Shown here: in pieces, positions 6,119 to 12,658 of the stretch
Position numbering within the stretch: the first letter of the stretch is position 1
Layout: each line of letters opens with the position of its first letter
Assembly: GCA_030648435.1 (NCBI GenBank)
Contig: JAUSHE010000040.1
Location: forward strand, 1-25,525
Length of the DNA stretch: 25,525 bases
Direction: 5' to 3'
Source of the DNA: Candidatus Daviesbacteria bacterium
Lineage (GTDB): Bacteria; Patescibacteria; Microgenomatia; Daviesbacterales; UBA10151
Notes under the pieces: model-generated
Seen by the model: the letters and a program-made list of their open reading frames with translations, nothing else
Told to the model about the DNA's origin: nothing
Database searches by the model: none
Program-made: the position numbers and the translations under genes

Positions 6119-6813
6119 AAATAGCTTTTCTGGGAACTCCATCTTTTGTACAACCTGTCAAAGATGCTCTAGCCCAACACTTTACCTTGGTTGACTCCTT
6201 AGATCAAGCTGATCTAGCAGTTATAGCAGCTTATGGAAGGATCTTAACGCCGAGCGAGTTAAACCAACCAAAATATGGCTGTATAAATATCCATCCCTCC
6301 CTTTTACCTAAATACAGAGGCCCTTCACCTATTCAGGAAGCAATTTTACAGGGGGACAAAATTTCCGGCATCACCATTATAAAAATGGATGCTGGTGTTG
6401 ACCATGGGCCAATAATTTATCAAGAGGCTTTGGAGCTCTCTGATAATGATAACTTTGATACTTTGAGTAAAAATATGTTTCTTCGCGCTGGTGAAATTTT
6501 ACCCAAAATTATAACTGATTTTGTACAAGGAAAGATTAAACCAAAAGAGCAAAATCACAAGGAAGCAAGCTACTGCAATATATTAACCCGCGAAAGCGGT
6601 TATTTTGAAATTGATAAACTGCCGGAAAATTTAGACAGAATGATCCGGGCCTATCACCCATGGCCGGGAGTTTGGACAAAATGGAATAACAAAATCGTCA
6701 AGCTACACCCCAAGGGTGCAATCGGAGGTATAATCCAAATGGAGGGGAAAAAAGCTATGCCGCTCTCGGACTTTCTAAACGGCTATCCCGATTTTCCACT
6801 AAAGCATTTTTAA
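6115..6813 (+). CDS. fmt: Miniature methionyl-tRNA formyltransferase
   Basis: Formylates initiator Met-tRNA. Seen: MKIAFLGTPSF at the N-terminus, AAYGRILTPSEL, then INIHPSLLPKYRGPSPIQEAI (about residues 57-77), containing the catalytic Asn and His and the SLLPxxRG loop, and MDAGVDHGPI (about 97-106), containing the catalytic Asp. It has 232 residues against about 310 in typical Fmt. The missing parts are the stretch that normally links the first strands of the Rossmann fold and most of the C-terminal tRNA-binding OB domain, of which AYHPWPGVWTKWNNKIVKL remains. The start is TTG, four bases overlapping the def stop, with a very strong GAGGAGGTGG ribosome site 5-6 bases upstream. The 3' end overlaps rpmB on the other strand by 59 bp. 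Confidence 0.93.
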   Translation: MKIAFLGTPSFVQPVKDALAQHFTLVDSLDQADLAVIAAYGRILTPSELNQPKYGCINIHPSLLPKYRGPSPIQEAILQGDKISGITIIKMDAGVDHGPIIYQEALELSDNDNFDTLSKNMFLRAGEILPKIITDFVQGKIKPKEQNHKEASYCNILTRESGYFEIDKLPENLDRMIRAYHPWPGVWTKWNNKIVKLHPKGAIGGIIQMEGKKAMPLSDFLNGYPDFPLKHF

Positions 6814-6994
6814 CTATCCTTAAACATTTTGTACAGTAGCTTTTATTTTTAAAAGTATGCAGATTGGGTTTCTGGGTTCTTTTGTGAATTGGGGCGCGGA
6901 GCGCCCAGGTTCCACCGGCTCCGGATGAACCTTTCTTGTGCCTGGAGAAACTTAAGACATGATTACCTTTTCCGCATTTAAAACATTTTGACAT
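6755..6994 (-). CDS. rpmB: Ribosomal protein bL28 with an inserted palindrome-encoded segment
   Basis: A 79-aa zinc-ribbon form of large-subunit protein bL28. Seen: CFKCGKG (C4, C7) at the start, KPNLHTFKNKSYCTKCLR (C54, C57) in the second half, matching the RxxKPNLxxxK...CxxCLR pattern of bL28. Between them residues about 22-36 (GSSGAGGTWALRAPI) do not look like bL28 and are encoded by two adjacent GC-rich palindromes. Residues 64-79 (ALVENRDSRLESPRAA) form an extra tail overlapping the end of fmt. The ATG at 6994 is chosen because MSKC is the natural bL28 start and an extended -10 (TGA TATAGT) ends seven bases before it. Its -10 overlaps that of the divergent protease gene. Confidence 0.85.
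   Translation of the reverse strand: MSKCFKCGKGNHVLSFSRHKKGSSGAGGTWALRAPIHKRTQKPNLHTFKNKSYCTKCLRIVKNALVENRDSRLESPRAA
6892..6932. repeat. Two adjacent GC-rich palindromes inside rpmB
   Basis: GGGCGC/GCGCCC with a 3-base loop (6892-6906) followed directly by AGGTTC/GAACCT enclosing CCGG/CCGG (6907-6932). The composition contrasts with the AT-rich surroundings. The pair lies in frame and codes for the residues of bL28 that do not match the family. Confidence 0.8.
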
Positions 6995-7011
6995 GTGGTA
7001 AACTATATCAC
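6995..7011. promoter_or_regulatory. Overlapping divergent leaderless promoters (rpmB / protease)
   Basis: Only 17 bases separate the two start codons. On the plus strand TGG TAAACT (6996-7004) ends seven bases before the ATG at 7012. On the minus strand TGA TATAGT (7002-7010) ends seven bases before the ATG at 6994. The two -10 hexamers overlap by three bases. With both start codons included the region is an imperfect palindrome (CATGTGgTA...TAtCACATG). Confidence 0.65.
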
Positions 7012-7647
7012 ATGCCTGAAGTTTTTGCACTGTCTATCATTATTTTACTATTTTCCGTTATTATTCATGAAGTCATGCACGGCCTGGTAGCTTTAAAATT
7101 TGGTGATACCACTGCCCAAAGGGCCGGACGCTTAACTTTAAACCCTATTCCCCACATTGACCTTTTTGGAACCATCCTTTTACCAGCTATTTTAATTTTT
7201 ACCGGTTCCCCAATCCTTTTTGGATGGGCCAAACCGGTGCCTGTTAATCCCTTAAATTTTACCTCTCTTAGAAAAGGTGAACTGTTTGTATCTGCAGCAG
7301 GGATATTGGCTAATTTCTCCTTAGCAATTTTAGCTGCTGTTATCTTCCATATATTAAATGCCCTGCCTCAAACTTTCCCTGCTCTTTTGGGTTCCCTTCT
7401 CCGCTTTACAGTTTTGATCAATCTGGTTTTGGGAATTTTTAATCTATTCCCGATTCCCCCTTTGGACGGGTCAAAAATACTGCTTTCACAGCTTCCATAT
7501 AAATTGGCAAAATCATACCAGAAACTTGAGCCTTATGGAATTTTAATTCTTTTAATTTTACTGATGGTGCCTTTTGGACGGGCCTCTTTACTTCAAACAA
7601 TTTTGGGCTTTTTCTTAAACTTCTTTTTAAAGATTTTGGGGCTTTAA
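7012..7647 (+). CDS. Site-2 protease-type (M50) membrane zinc metalloprotease
   Basis: A 211-aa intramembrane metalloprotease of the rhomboid-unrelated M50 family (YwhC/SpoIVFB-like). Seen: HEVMHGL (HExxH zinc motif) at about residue 22-28 in the first membrane segment, NPIPHIDLFGT, GWAKPVPVNP, and NLFPIPPLDGSKIL (about 143-156), in which NxxPxxPLDG supplies the third zinc ligand Asp. Hydrophobic segments cover most of the protein. Start at 7012 is favoured over an in-frame ATG at 6988 because the TGGTAAACT promoter lies between them. Such short members are common next to housekeeping genes and have no known substrate. The stop is interlocked (TTAA) with the stop of the convergent MFS gene. 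Confidence 0.9.
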   Translation: MPEVFALSIIILLFSVIIHEVMHGLVALKFGDTTAQRAGRLTLNPIPHIDLFGTILLPAILIFTGSPILFGWAKPVPVNPLNFTSLRKGELFVSAAGILANFSLAILAAVIFHILNALPQTFPALLGSLLRFTVLINLVLGIFNLFPIPPLDGSKILLSQLPYKLAKSYQKLEPYGILILLILLMVPFGRASLLQTILGFFLNFFLKILGL

Positions 7648-8822
7648 TTCCTGAAAAACCCTTTTATCTGTACCACAAAAATCAGGGTAACAAAGATTAA
7701 CATTGCGGAGATAGTAAACGGTGAGTGAAAACCAAAGCTGGAAAATAGCCAACCCCCGAGTATCGGGCCAAAAACCCGGCCCAGCGATTCAAACGATGAA
7801 AAAATTCCCATGGTTATCCCCTGCCCTTCTTTGGTTTCTTTGGAAACCAGACTTGCCAGAGTCGGCCTGGTCATGGAAGATCCAAGAGTCATAAGGACCA
7901 TAAAGATTAAAAGAAACAAAGGGATTTTGGCAAAAGGCACTAAAAATAATCCCAAAGCCATAATGGATAACCCTAAAACCACGGTTTTGTGCTCGCCAAA
8001 AAAGCGGGTAATTTTATAGATCAAAACAGACTGCATCAAAGCAGCCAAAACCCCCTGGGTAGAGAAAAACAAACCAATTGTCCAGACAGAAATACCCAGC
8101 ATCTGCGAACCAAACAGCGGCACTGATACTTCATTATTAGTCAGCGCAAAAGACCACAGAAAAGTCAGGATAAAAAATGACCCCATTTCCCCTTTTAAAC
8201 TCCTGTACATATGTTTGATATTAAAAAACCCTTCTTTTATAGCAAGCGTCTCTGATTTCTTACTCAAAGATTCGGGTAAAAAGAAAAGTACCGAGAAAAA
8301 GTTTACCAGCGCCACTGCCGAGGCTACAAAAAACGGGAAGGAAAGGCTAATCGTAGAAAGCATTCCGCCAATTCCCGGCCCAAAGATAAAACCGGCTGCC
8401 AAAGATGCCCCCAAATTTCCCATACCTCTAATCCTTTCATCCTTACTGGTCACATCAGCAACATAGGCCTGGGCAACAGGCATGGATGCGGCAGAAAAAC
8501 TGCCCTGTAAAATCCTGGCCACAAAAAGCCAAAAAAGACTGTTGGCCAGGCCAAAAAGCAGGAAAGATAAACCCAGGCCCAAAAGGGCAATGGCAATAAT
8601 TGGTTTTCTGCCGTACCTGTCAGACAGCCTGCCCCAAATTGGGGACAGTATAAATTGGGCTATGGCAAAACTGGAAGCCAAAAGCCCGATTGTGGTTCCG
8701 GAGGCATTAAAGTGTTCTGCGTAAAAAGGCAAAAGAGGAAAAACCATCCCAAAACCGACAATGTTTATAAAAATAGTCAGGTATATAAAAAATAATGATG
8801 GCTTCTTCTCTGCTTTTTCCAT
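7644..8822 (-). CDS. Major facilitator superfamily transporter (multidrug-type)
   Basis: A 392-aa, about 12-segment MFS transporter. Seen: FIYLTIFINIVGFGMVFPLLPFYAEHF at the first segment (the GFGMVFPLLP pattern of DHA1 multidrug/TetA-like proteins), the loop 2-3 motif A GRLSDRYGRKPII, SRGFG-like motifs replaced by GNLGASLAAGFIFGPGIGG in segment 5 (motif C-like GPGIGG, an antiporter sign), and GPILGGWLFSSFGF near the end. The start at 8822 rather than 8858 is set by a promoter TTGTCA (8853-8858) - 18 bp - TATACT (8829-8834) ending six bases upstream. Export of small hydrophobic compounds is inferred from subfamily; no substrate can be read from sequence. Confidence 0.9.
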   Translation of the reverse strand: MEKAEKKPSLFFIYLTIFINIVGFGMVFPLLPFYAEHFNASGTTIGLLASSFAIAQFILSPIWGRLSDRYGRKPIIAIALLGLGLSFLLFGLANSLFWLFVARILQGSFSAASMPVAQAYVADVTSKDERIRGMGNLGASLAAGFIFGPGIGGMLSTISLSFPFFVASAVALVNFFSVLFFLPESLSKKSETLAIKEGFFNIKHMYRSLKGEMGSFFILTFLWSFALTNNEVSVPLFGSQMLGISVWTIGLFFSTQGVLAALMQSVLIYKITRFFGEHKTVVLGLSIMALGLFLVPFAKIPLFLLIFMVLMTLGSSMTRPTLASLVSKETKEGQGITMGIFSSFESLGRVFGPILGGWLFSSFGFHSPFTISAMLIFVTLIFVVQIKGFFRN

Positions 8823-8828
8823 CCAATC

Positions 8829-8880
8829 AGTATATCCTACGCACAAGCTACTTGACAAATGGCATTTTGAGTTCTACTAT
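8829..8880. promoter_or_regulatory. Divergent promoters sharing one -35 box (MFS gene / ncRNA)
   Basis: The 7-mer TTGACAA (8852-8858) reads TTGACA on the plus strand and TTGTCA on the minus strand. Plus: TTGACA - 17 bp - TACTAT (8875-8880), start expected near 8887. Minus: TTGTCA - 18 bp - TATACT (8829-8834), start expected at the MFS ATG. The plus-strand promoter is among the best consensus matches in the window although no protein gene follows. Confidence 0.65.
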
Positions 8881-8886
8881 TAAATT

Positions 8887-9190
8887 ATCCTAAAGGACAT
8901 TAGTAGATGGCCTAAAGGATTACAATCCTGAGAGCAATCGAAGGACTGCCCTACCTAGCACGTTTAAAGCCAAAATATTTTTCTTCACTGATTTGATACT
9001 TTACGGGAGTTCAAAGTGGATGCACCATACGGTACGTCCCAGGACACCCACCTTAGTTTTACTGAGGAGAAAATTTGGCTGACGGCTATAGTAGGGAGGA
9101 ATTATTGCGAAGCATCAAGCTTTGCTTATTTTCGAGCTTGGTTGATAATTCTTAAGTTTTTATAAAAGTGGACAAAAAAGTCCATTTACT
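8887..9190 (+). ncRNA. Probable structured non-coding RNA of about 300 nt, unidentified
   Basis: A gene-free stretch behind a consensus promoter. Paired segments seen: CCCTAC/GTAGGG plus TAGC/GCTA (8949-8959 with 9085-9096), inside it AGCCAAA/TTTGGCT (8968-8974 with 9074-9080), CTTCA/TGAGG (8983-8987 with 9063-9067) and GTGG/CCAC (9016-9019 with 9048-9051), giving a long nested rod. A second domain follows: GAATTAT/ATAATTC (9099-9105 with 9145-9151) enclosing GCGAAGC/GCTTTGC (9107-9113 with 9119-9125). The 9-mer CCTAAAGGA occurs twice near the 5' end (8889, 8911). I found no tmRNA T-arm or resume frame, no RNase P core motifs and no SRP GGAA tetraloop motif. 6S-like function is possible from the rod shape but not shown. 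Confidence 0.55.
9169..9187 (+). terminator. Weak terminator-like hairpin after the ncRNA
   Basis: TGGAC/GTCCA stem with an A6 loop (9169-9184) followed by a short T-rich tail. The tail is weak, so read-through into the tRNA genes is possible. Confidence 0.35.
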
Positions 9191-9229
9191 CCTGTATTTA
9201 ATTTCCATCTTTGGTAAAATATACCTTGT

Positions 9230-9307
9230 GCCGAAGTAGCTCAGCTGGTCTAGAGCGCCACTTTTGTAAAGTGGATGTCGTGGATTCGAATTCCACCTTC
9301 GGCTCCA
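9230..9307 (+). tRNA. tRNA-Thr(UGU)
   Basis: Full cloverleaf: acceptor GCCGAAG/CTTCGGC, D-arm GCTC/GAGC, anticodon stem CCACT/AGTGG with loop TTTGTAA (anticodon TGT, reads ACA), T-arm GTGGA/TCCAC with TTCGAAT loop, encoded CCA at 9305-9307. An extended -10 (TGG TAAAAT, 9212-9220) lies just upstream. Confidence 0.96.
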
Positions 9308-9310
9308 ATT

Positions 9311-9360
9311 GCCGACATGGCTCAGTGGTAAGCGTAGCTTGCCACCAAGCTATTAAGTAC
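9311..9360 (+). pseudogene. Truncated tRNA 5' portion
   Basis: Fifty bases that copy the acceptor 5' strand and D-arm of the following tRNA-Thr (GCCGACAT, GCTCAGTGGTA) and then depart. The anticodon arm is a perfect 7-bp hairpin TAGCTTG/CAAGCTA with a CCAC loop, reminiscent of a tRNA-Gly TTGCCAA loop carrying extra bases. There is no T-arm or acceptor 3' strand: the next base begins the intact tRNA-Thr. Probably the remnant of a tandem tRNA duplication or of a lost tRNA-Gly. Confidence 0.7.
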
Positions 9361-9435
<75 letters not shown>

Positions 9436-9441
9436 TTGTGA

Positions 9442-9447
9442 TATACT
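9442..9447 (+). promoter_or_regulatory. -10 element TATACT of rpmG, leaderless
   Basis: TGA TATACT followed by seven bases and the rpmG ATG at 9455, so the short rpmG mRNA could start at its own initiation codon, although it also lies seven bases after a tRNA gene and could be processed from a tRNA transcript. Confidence 0.55.
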
Positions 9448-9454
9448 ATCGCCT

Positions 9455-9622
9455 ATGGCTAAAAAGGGAAATAGAAGTATATTTAATTTTCAGTGTTCAG
9501 TTTGCAAAAGTAAAAATTATTTAGGTTCAAAAAACACAGTAAATATCAAAGAAAAACTGACTTTGAATAAGTTTTGCAAGAGATGTCGAAAAAGCGAACC
9601 CCATAACGAAATCAAGCTTTAA
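9455..9622 (+). CDS. rpmG: Ribosomal protein bL33
   Basis: A 55-aa protein, MAKKGNRSIFNFQCSVCKSK at the start, then KNYLGSKNTVN, KEKLTLNKFCKRCRKSEPHNEIK. It is the zinc-binding form of bL33: CxxC at residues 14-17 and CxxC at 41-44, with the family's NY-x-xKN-x(n)-KLxLxKFCxxCxxxxxHxExK pattern and the usual length. It lies between tRNA-Thr and tRNA-Trp; rpmG-trnW-secE-nusG is a widespread bacterial order, and here secE follows about 7.2 kb later, so the cluster has been opened. A leaderless promoter precedes it. Confidence 0.95.
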   Translation: MAKKGNRSIFNFQCSVCKSKNYLGSKNTVNIKEKLTLNKFCKRCRKSEPHNEIKL

Positions 9623-9643
9623 TTCTGGTATACTACATTTCAT

Positions 9644-9714
9644 ACGGGAGTAGTGAAATGGTATCACAATGCTCTCCAAAAGCATTTTTCCAGGTTCAAA
9701 TCCTGGCTCCCGTG
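9644..9714 (+). tRNA. tRNA-Trp(CCA)
   Basis: Acceptor ACGGGAG/CTCCCGT, D-arm GTGA/TCAC, anticodon stem ATGCT/AGCAT with loop CTCCAAA (anticodon CCA, reads UGG), T-arm CCAGG/CCTGG with TTCAAAT loop, discriminator G as expected for Trp. CCA is not encoded, unlike the two Thr tRNAs nearby. An extended -10 (TGG TATACT, 9626-9634) ends about ten bases upstream. Confidence 0.95.
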
Positions 9715-9717
9715 CAC

Positions 9718-10425
9718 TTAAAAACTCACCTTGATCCTGGCTGATTGAAGTTGGATCTCTGTTCCTTCTGTGCTTTTTGTCTGCAGAGTGTATGTTTTCT
9801 TCCCTGAAGACAGAGTAAAACCAAATGAGGTCTGCCAACTAAAAGCATCTGATGTCGTAGAAACCTGTTCTTTGGCGCTAGAATCAGTCACATTATAAAA
9901 TCTGGCATAAGCTGTGCCTGATTTTTGCACCATTCTGAAGTTTACTTCAAGCTGCATTGTGGAATATCCGGGATATTCGGCCGGATCAATCGTTGCTCCG
10001 TAATTATCATGACTAATCCAATTTTTATCTCCACTTGCTCCACCTGAACCCAAAGGAATATAGACTGTGGAAGATTTTGCACTCGAGTTTTGAGAACTTG
10101 TTGTGCTTTTTTCCAAAATCGCTATACGAGCCTTCAGATCAGTAACCGCCGATTCAAGACTGGAAATCTTTGTATCCTGAGAAGTAGATGAGTTTGAAGT
10201 TTTAAGAGTATTTACCTGGGGAATAAGTTTACTAATGGCATCCTCCAGGCCCGTTATTCTTGTATCAACTGTGGCTCCGGGCAAGGTTTTCGGCACTTCA
10301 ACTGCTGATTGCTCCACGCTGACACTTGAATCAACTGATACTGGTTTAGAGCTTAAATTACGCCAAACCATAAGCCCGCTTAAAACAAGAACCGGTATCA
10401 AAATAAAAGGCAGAATTCTGATCAC
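9718..10425 (-). CDS. Membrane-anchored coiled-coil surface protein, 235 aa
   Basis: Architecture seen: an N-terminal membrane anchor (residues about 4-22, ILPFILIPVLVLSGLMVW), a Ser/Val-rich linker, two heptad-containing stretches ITGLEDAISKLIPQVNTLK and ISSLESAVTDLKARIAILE (about 56-112) predicted to form a coiled coil, a Ser/Thr-rich spacer, and a C-terminal beta-rich domain of about 110 residues (YIPLGSGGASGDKNWISHDNY onward). The layout suggests an oligomeric stalk displaying a beta domain outside the cell. I recognise no named family. Start is GTG; an extended -10 (TGG TATGAT, 10432-10440 on the minus strand) ends six bases upstream. It converges on tRNA-Trp with a 3-base gap. Confidence 0.82.
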   Translation of the reverse strand: MIRILPFILIPVLVLSGLMVWRNLSSKPVSVDSSVSVEQSAVEVPKTLPGATVDTRITGLEDAISKLIPQVNTLKTSNSSTSQDTKISSLESAVTDLKARIAILEKSTTSSQNSSAKSSTVYIPLGSGGASGDKNWISHDNYGATIDPAEYPGYSTMQLEVNFRMVQKSGTAYARFYNVTDSSAKEQVSTTSDAFSWQTSFGFTLSSGKKTYTLQTKSTEGTEIQLQSARIKVSF

Positions 10426-10460
10426 AAATTAATCATACCATTTCATGATAAAATGAAAAT
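10426..10460. promoter_or_regulatory. Divergent leaderless promoters (coiled-coil protein / GH1)
   Basis: Minus strand: TGG TATGAT ending six bases before the GTG start at 10425. Plus strand: TGA TAAAAT (10446-10454) ending six bases before the ATG at 10461. Both fit in a 35-bp gap and the extended -10 elements face away from each other. Confidence 0.6.
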
Positions 10461-11768
10461 ATGCCAACTATTCCTCAGGAGCATCCCAAGGAACATCACG
10501 ATCATGAAACTTTAAAATTCCCCGAAGGATTTTTATGGGGCTCTGCCACCTCTGCTTATCAGGTAGAAGGAAATAATATTCATGCTGATTGGGAAGATTT
10601 TAAAAGCGCAGGCACAGCCTGTGACCAGTATAACCGCTATGAAAGCGATTTTGAACTGGCCAGAGAGCTAAATCACAATGCCCACCGCCTTTCTATTGAA
10701 TGGTCCAGGATTGAGCCTAAAGAAAACGAGTTTGATGAGGCAGAGATTGAGCACTACAGAAAAGTACTGCAAAACCTAAAAACCAAAGGTTTTACAGTCA
10801 TGCTGACGTTATGGCATTTTACCCTACCAAAATGGGTCGCAGATAAAGGCGGTTGGGAAAACGGAGCCACCCCTAAATATTTTGAAAGGTTTGTCAAAAA
10901 AATAGTACCTTACATTTCCGATTATGTTGATTTGTGGGTAACTTTAAACGAGCCTGGAGTCTATATTTATGAAACCTATGTTGAGCGGGTTTGGCCTCAT
11001 GCTAAAAAAAGCTGGCTGGGACAGGTCAAGACCTTTTTGAACTTAACTTCTGCCCATAAAAAAGCTTATAAATTCTTACATAAAACTTATCCTGCCGGCA
11101 AACCTGTGGGCATCGCTAACAACATCCTCTCTTTTGAGGTATCCCACAAACACTCCATCAGAGAACAAATTGCTGTTTTTTTAAATGATATATTTGACAA
11201 CCACTTATTTTATCTATTTACCAAAGGCGCTCATGACTTTTTGGGGATTAATTATTACTTTCATATCCGTTTGAGAAATAATGATTTAATTCCCCGGAAA
11301 ATGGAGATAGGCCAAACCCATGATGTGTCTGATTTAGGCTGGGAAATATATCCGGAGGGAATTTTTGAAGTCCTGACAGATCTGGCGGATGATATACCTA
11401 TTTATATAACCGAATGCGGAATTGCCTCCACGAACGATGATCGCAGGAATAGATTTTTAATTGCTTATTTGCAGGAAGTTGCCAGAGCCATAAAATCAGG
11501 TGTCAATGTCAGGGGATTTTTCTACTGGTCTTTAATTGATAACTTTGAATGGCAGATGGGTTTTGAACCGAGATTTGGCTTAGTTGAAATGGATTACAAA
11601 ACAATGGAACGGCATATCCGGCCTTCGGCTCTGGTGTATACAGATATTATTCAACATAACGGGATTCCCCATTCCCTGCTTCGCTTTATTGGCCACACAG
11701 TCCAGGCTGAGGAGGTTTTAGAGAAAAGGCAAAAAGAAATAGAAAAAGAGATTGAAAATCATCAATGA
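10461..11768 (+). CDS. Glycoside hydrolase family 1 (beta-glucosidase-like)
   Basis: A 435-aa GH1 (beta/alpha)8 enzyme, normally retaining beta-glucosidase or beta-galactosidase. Seen: FPEGFLWGSATSAYQVEG (about residues 20-37, the GH1 N-terminal signature), RLSIEWSRIEP, LTLWHFTLPKW (H119), WVTLNEP (acid/base E164), YITECGI (nucleophile E318), YWSLIDNFEWQMGFEPRFGLVEMD near the C-terminus, where the WSLxDNFEW motif binds sugar. Oddity: the nucleophile motif is ITECG where ITENG is usual; the Glu itself is kept. There is no signal peptide, so it is probably cytoplasmic, and the last 20 residues are a charged helical tail. It overlaps the DMT gene by ATGA, suggesting joint use in handling a sugar or glycoside. 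Confidence 0.95.
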   Translation: MPTIPQEHPKEHHDHETLKFPEGFLWGSATSAYQVEGNNIHADWEDFKSAGTACDQYNRYESDFELARELNHNAHRLSIEWSRIEPKENEFDEAEIEHYRKVLQNLKTKGFTVMLTLWHFTLPKWVADKGGWENGATPKYFERFVKKIVPYISDYVDLWVTLNEPGVYIYETYVERVWPHAKKSWLGQVKTFLNLTSAHKKAYKFLHKTYPAGKPVGIANNILSFEVSHKHSIREQIAVFLNDIFDNHLFYLFTKGAHDFLGINYYFHIRLRNNDLIPRKMEIGQTHDVSDLGWEIYPEGIFEVLTDLADDIPIYITECGIASTNDDRRNRFLIAYLQEVARAIKSGVNVRGFFYWSLIDNFEWQMGFEPRFGLVEMDYKTMERHIRPSALVYTDIIQHNGIPHSLLRFIGHTVQAEEVLEKRQKEIEKEIENHQ

Positions 11769-12658
11769 ATCATTTACCTTTTACGTTGCTCGCCTACTTT
11801 TTCAATGCCTTATCAGTCTTAGGCAGTAAATTCCTGCTTAATAAAACTATTCCTGACCCATTAGTTTATATCTTTTATATCAGTTTGATTTCACTTTTGG
11901 CAGTGCTGGCTTTACCTTTTACCACAATTCCTAACTTGGAAACTTTTATCATCGCTTCCACCTCTACCCTGCTGTGGACTTTTGGCGCCTATTTTATGTT
12001 CAAAGCGCTAAAATCAGGCCAGGTTTCCCGCGTCATCCCGATTATTGGTACTTTAATTCCGGTCATTCTTTTGATTTTTGCGTCAGGCACCAGCGCAATT
12101 GCTTCAAATCAAATTTGGGCTATTATAATTTTAATAGCAGGCATGATTGTTTTAACTGTTTCTGACTGGCAGGGTAAGATAAACAAACAGGAGATTATCT
12201 TTGAGATTTTATCTGCCGCCTTTTTTGCTATTTCCTACATTCTGTTGAAGCAAGCATATTTAGGCTCTGACTTTTTCTCAGTGATAGTCTGGTCAAGATT
12301 AATTTTACTGCCGTTGGGAATTATTTTACTGGCTATTCCCGGCTTGCGGAGACAAATTATTACTTCAAGCGGTCCCAGGATTAATTTTTTCTCAAAAACA
12401 GGCTTAATTTTTTTGGGAGGACAAGCAAGCGGCGCTGTTTCGGAATTTTTGCTGCTTTTTTCAATATCTCTGGCTAATCCGGCCTTGGTTAATTCTTTGC
12501 AAGGCACTCAATATGTATTTATTTTTATTTTTGCCCTATTTTTATCCAAAAAATTCCCGGCTATTTTCCGGGAAAAGTACACTCTTCAAACATGGATTTC
12601 TAAAATTATAGGAATAGGTCTAATTGGAGCAGGTCTTTACCTCTTAAGCAGCAGCTGA
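11765..12658 (+). CDS. DMT-superfamily (EamA-like) transporter
   Basis: A 297-aa membrane protein with about ten hydrophobic segments in two halves, the EamA arrangement. The first half shows SKFLLNK...YIFYISLISLLAVLALPF and LLWTFGAYFMFKALKSGQVSRVIPIIGTLIPVILLIFA, where the A(L/M)K.G..S...PI..L.PV pattern is the EamA signature; the second half repeats it (LLFSISLANPALVNSLQGTQYVFIFIFALFL). It is translationally coupled to the GH1 gene by ATGA, so the substrate might be a glycoside, sugar or related metabolite; this is inference. The end overlaps the convergent unknown gene by 15 bp. Confidence 0.87.
   Translation: MNHLPFTLLAYFFNALSVLGSKFLLNKTIPDPLVYIFYISLISLLAVLALPFTTIPNLETFIIASTSTLLWTFGAYFMFKALKSGQVSRVIPIIGTLIPVILLIFASGTSAIASNQIWAIIILIAGMIVLTVSDWQGKINKQEIIFEILSAAFFAISYILLKQAYLGSDFFSVIVWSRLILLPLGIILLAIPGLRRQIITSSGPRINFFSKTGLIFLGGQASGAVSEFLLLFSISLANPALVNSLQGTQYVFIFIFALFLSKKFPAIFREKYTLQTWISKIIGIGLIGAGLYLLSSS

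Noticed and set aside
8887..9190. tmRNA, RNase P RNA or SRP RNA
   Set aside because: No T-arm with GGTTCRA, no alanine-tag frame, no GAGGAAAGT or ACAGAA core motifs, and no GGAA apical loop with its AGCA partner were found. A 6S identity could not be excluded or shown.
9527..9838. Minus-strand frame of 103 codons across tRNA-Trp, containing SAREPGFEPG
   Set aside because: The peptide phrase is the usual false translation of a tRNA T-arm region; the frame covers rpmG, tRNA-Trp and the end of the coiled-coil gene on other frames.
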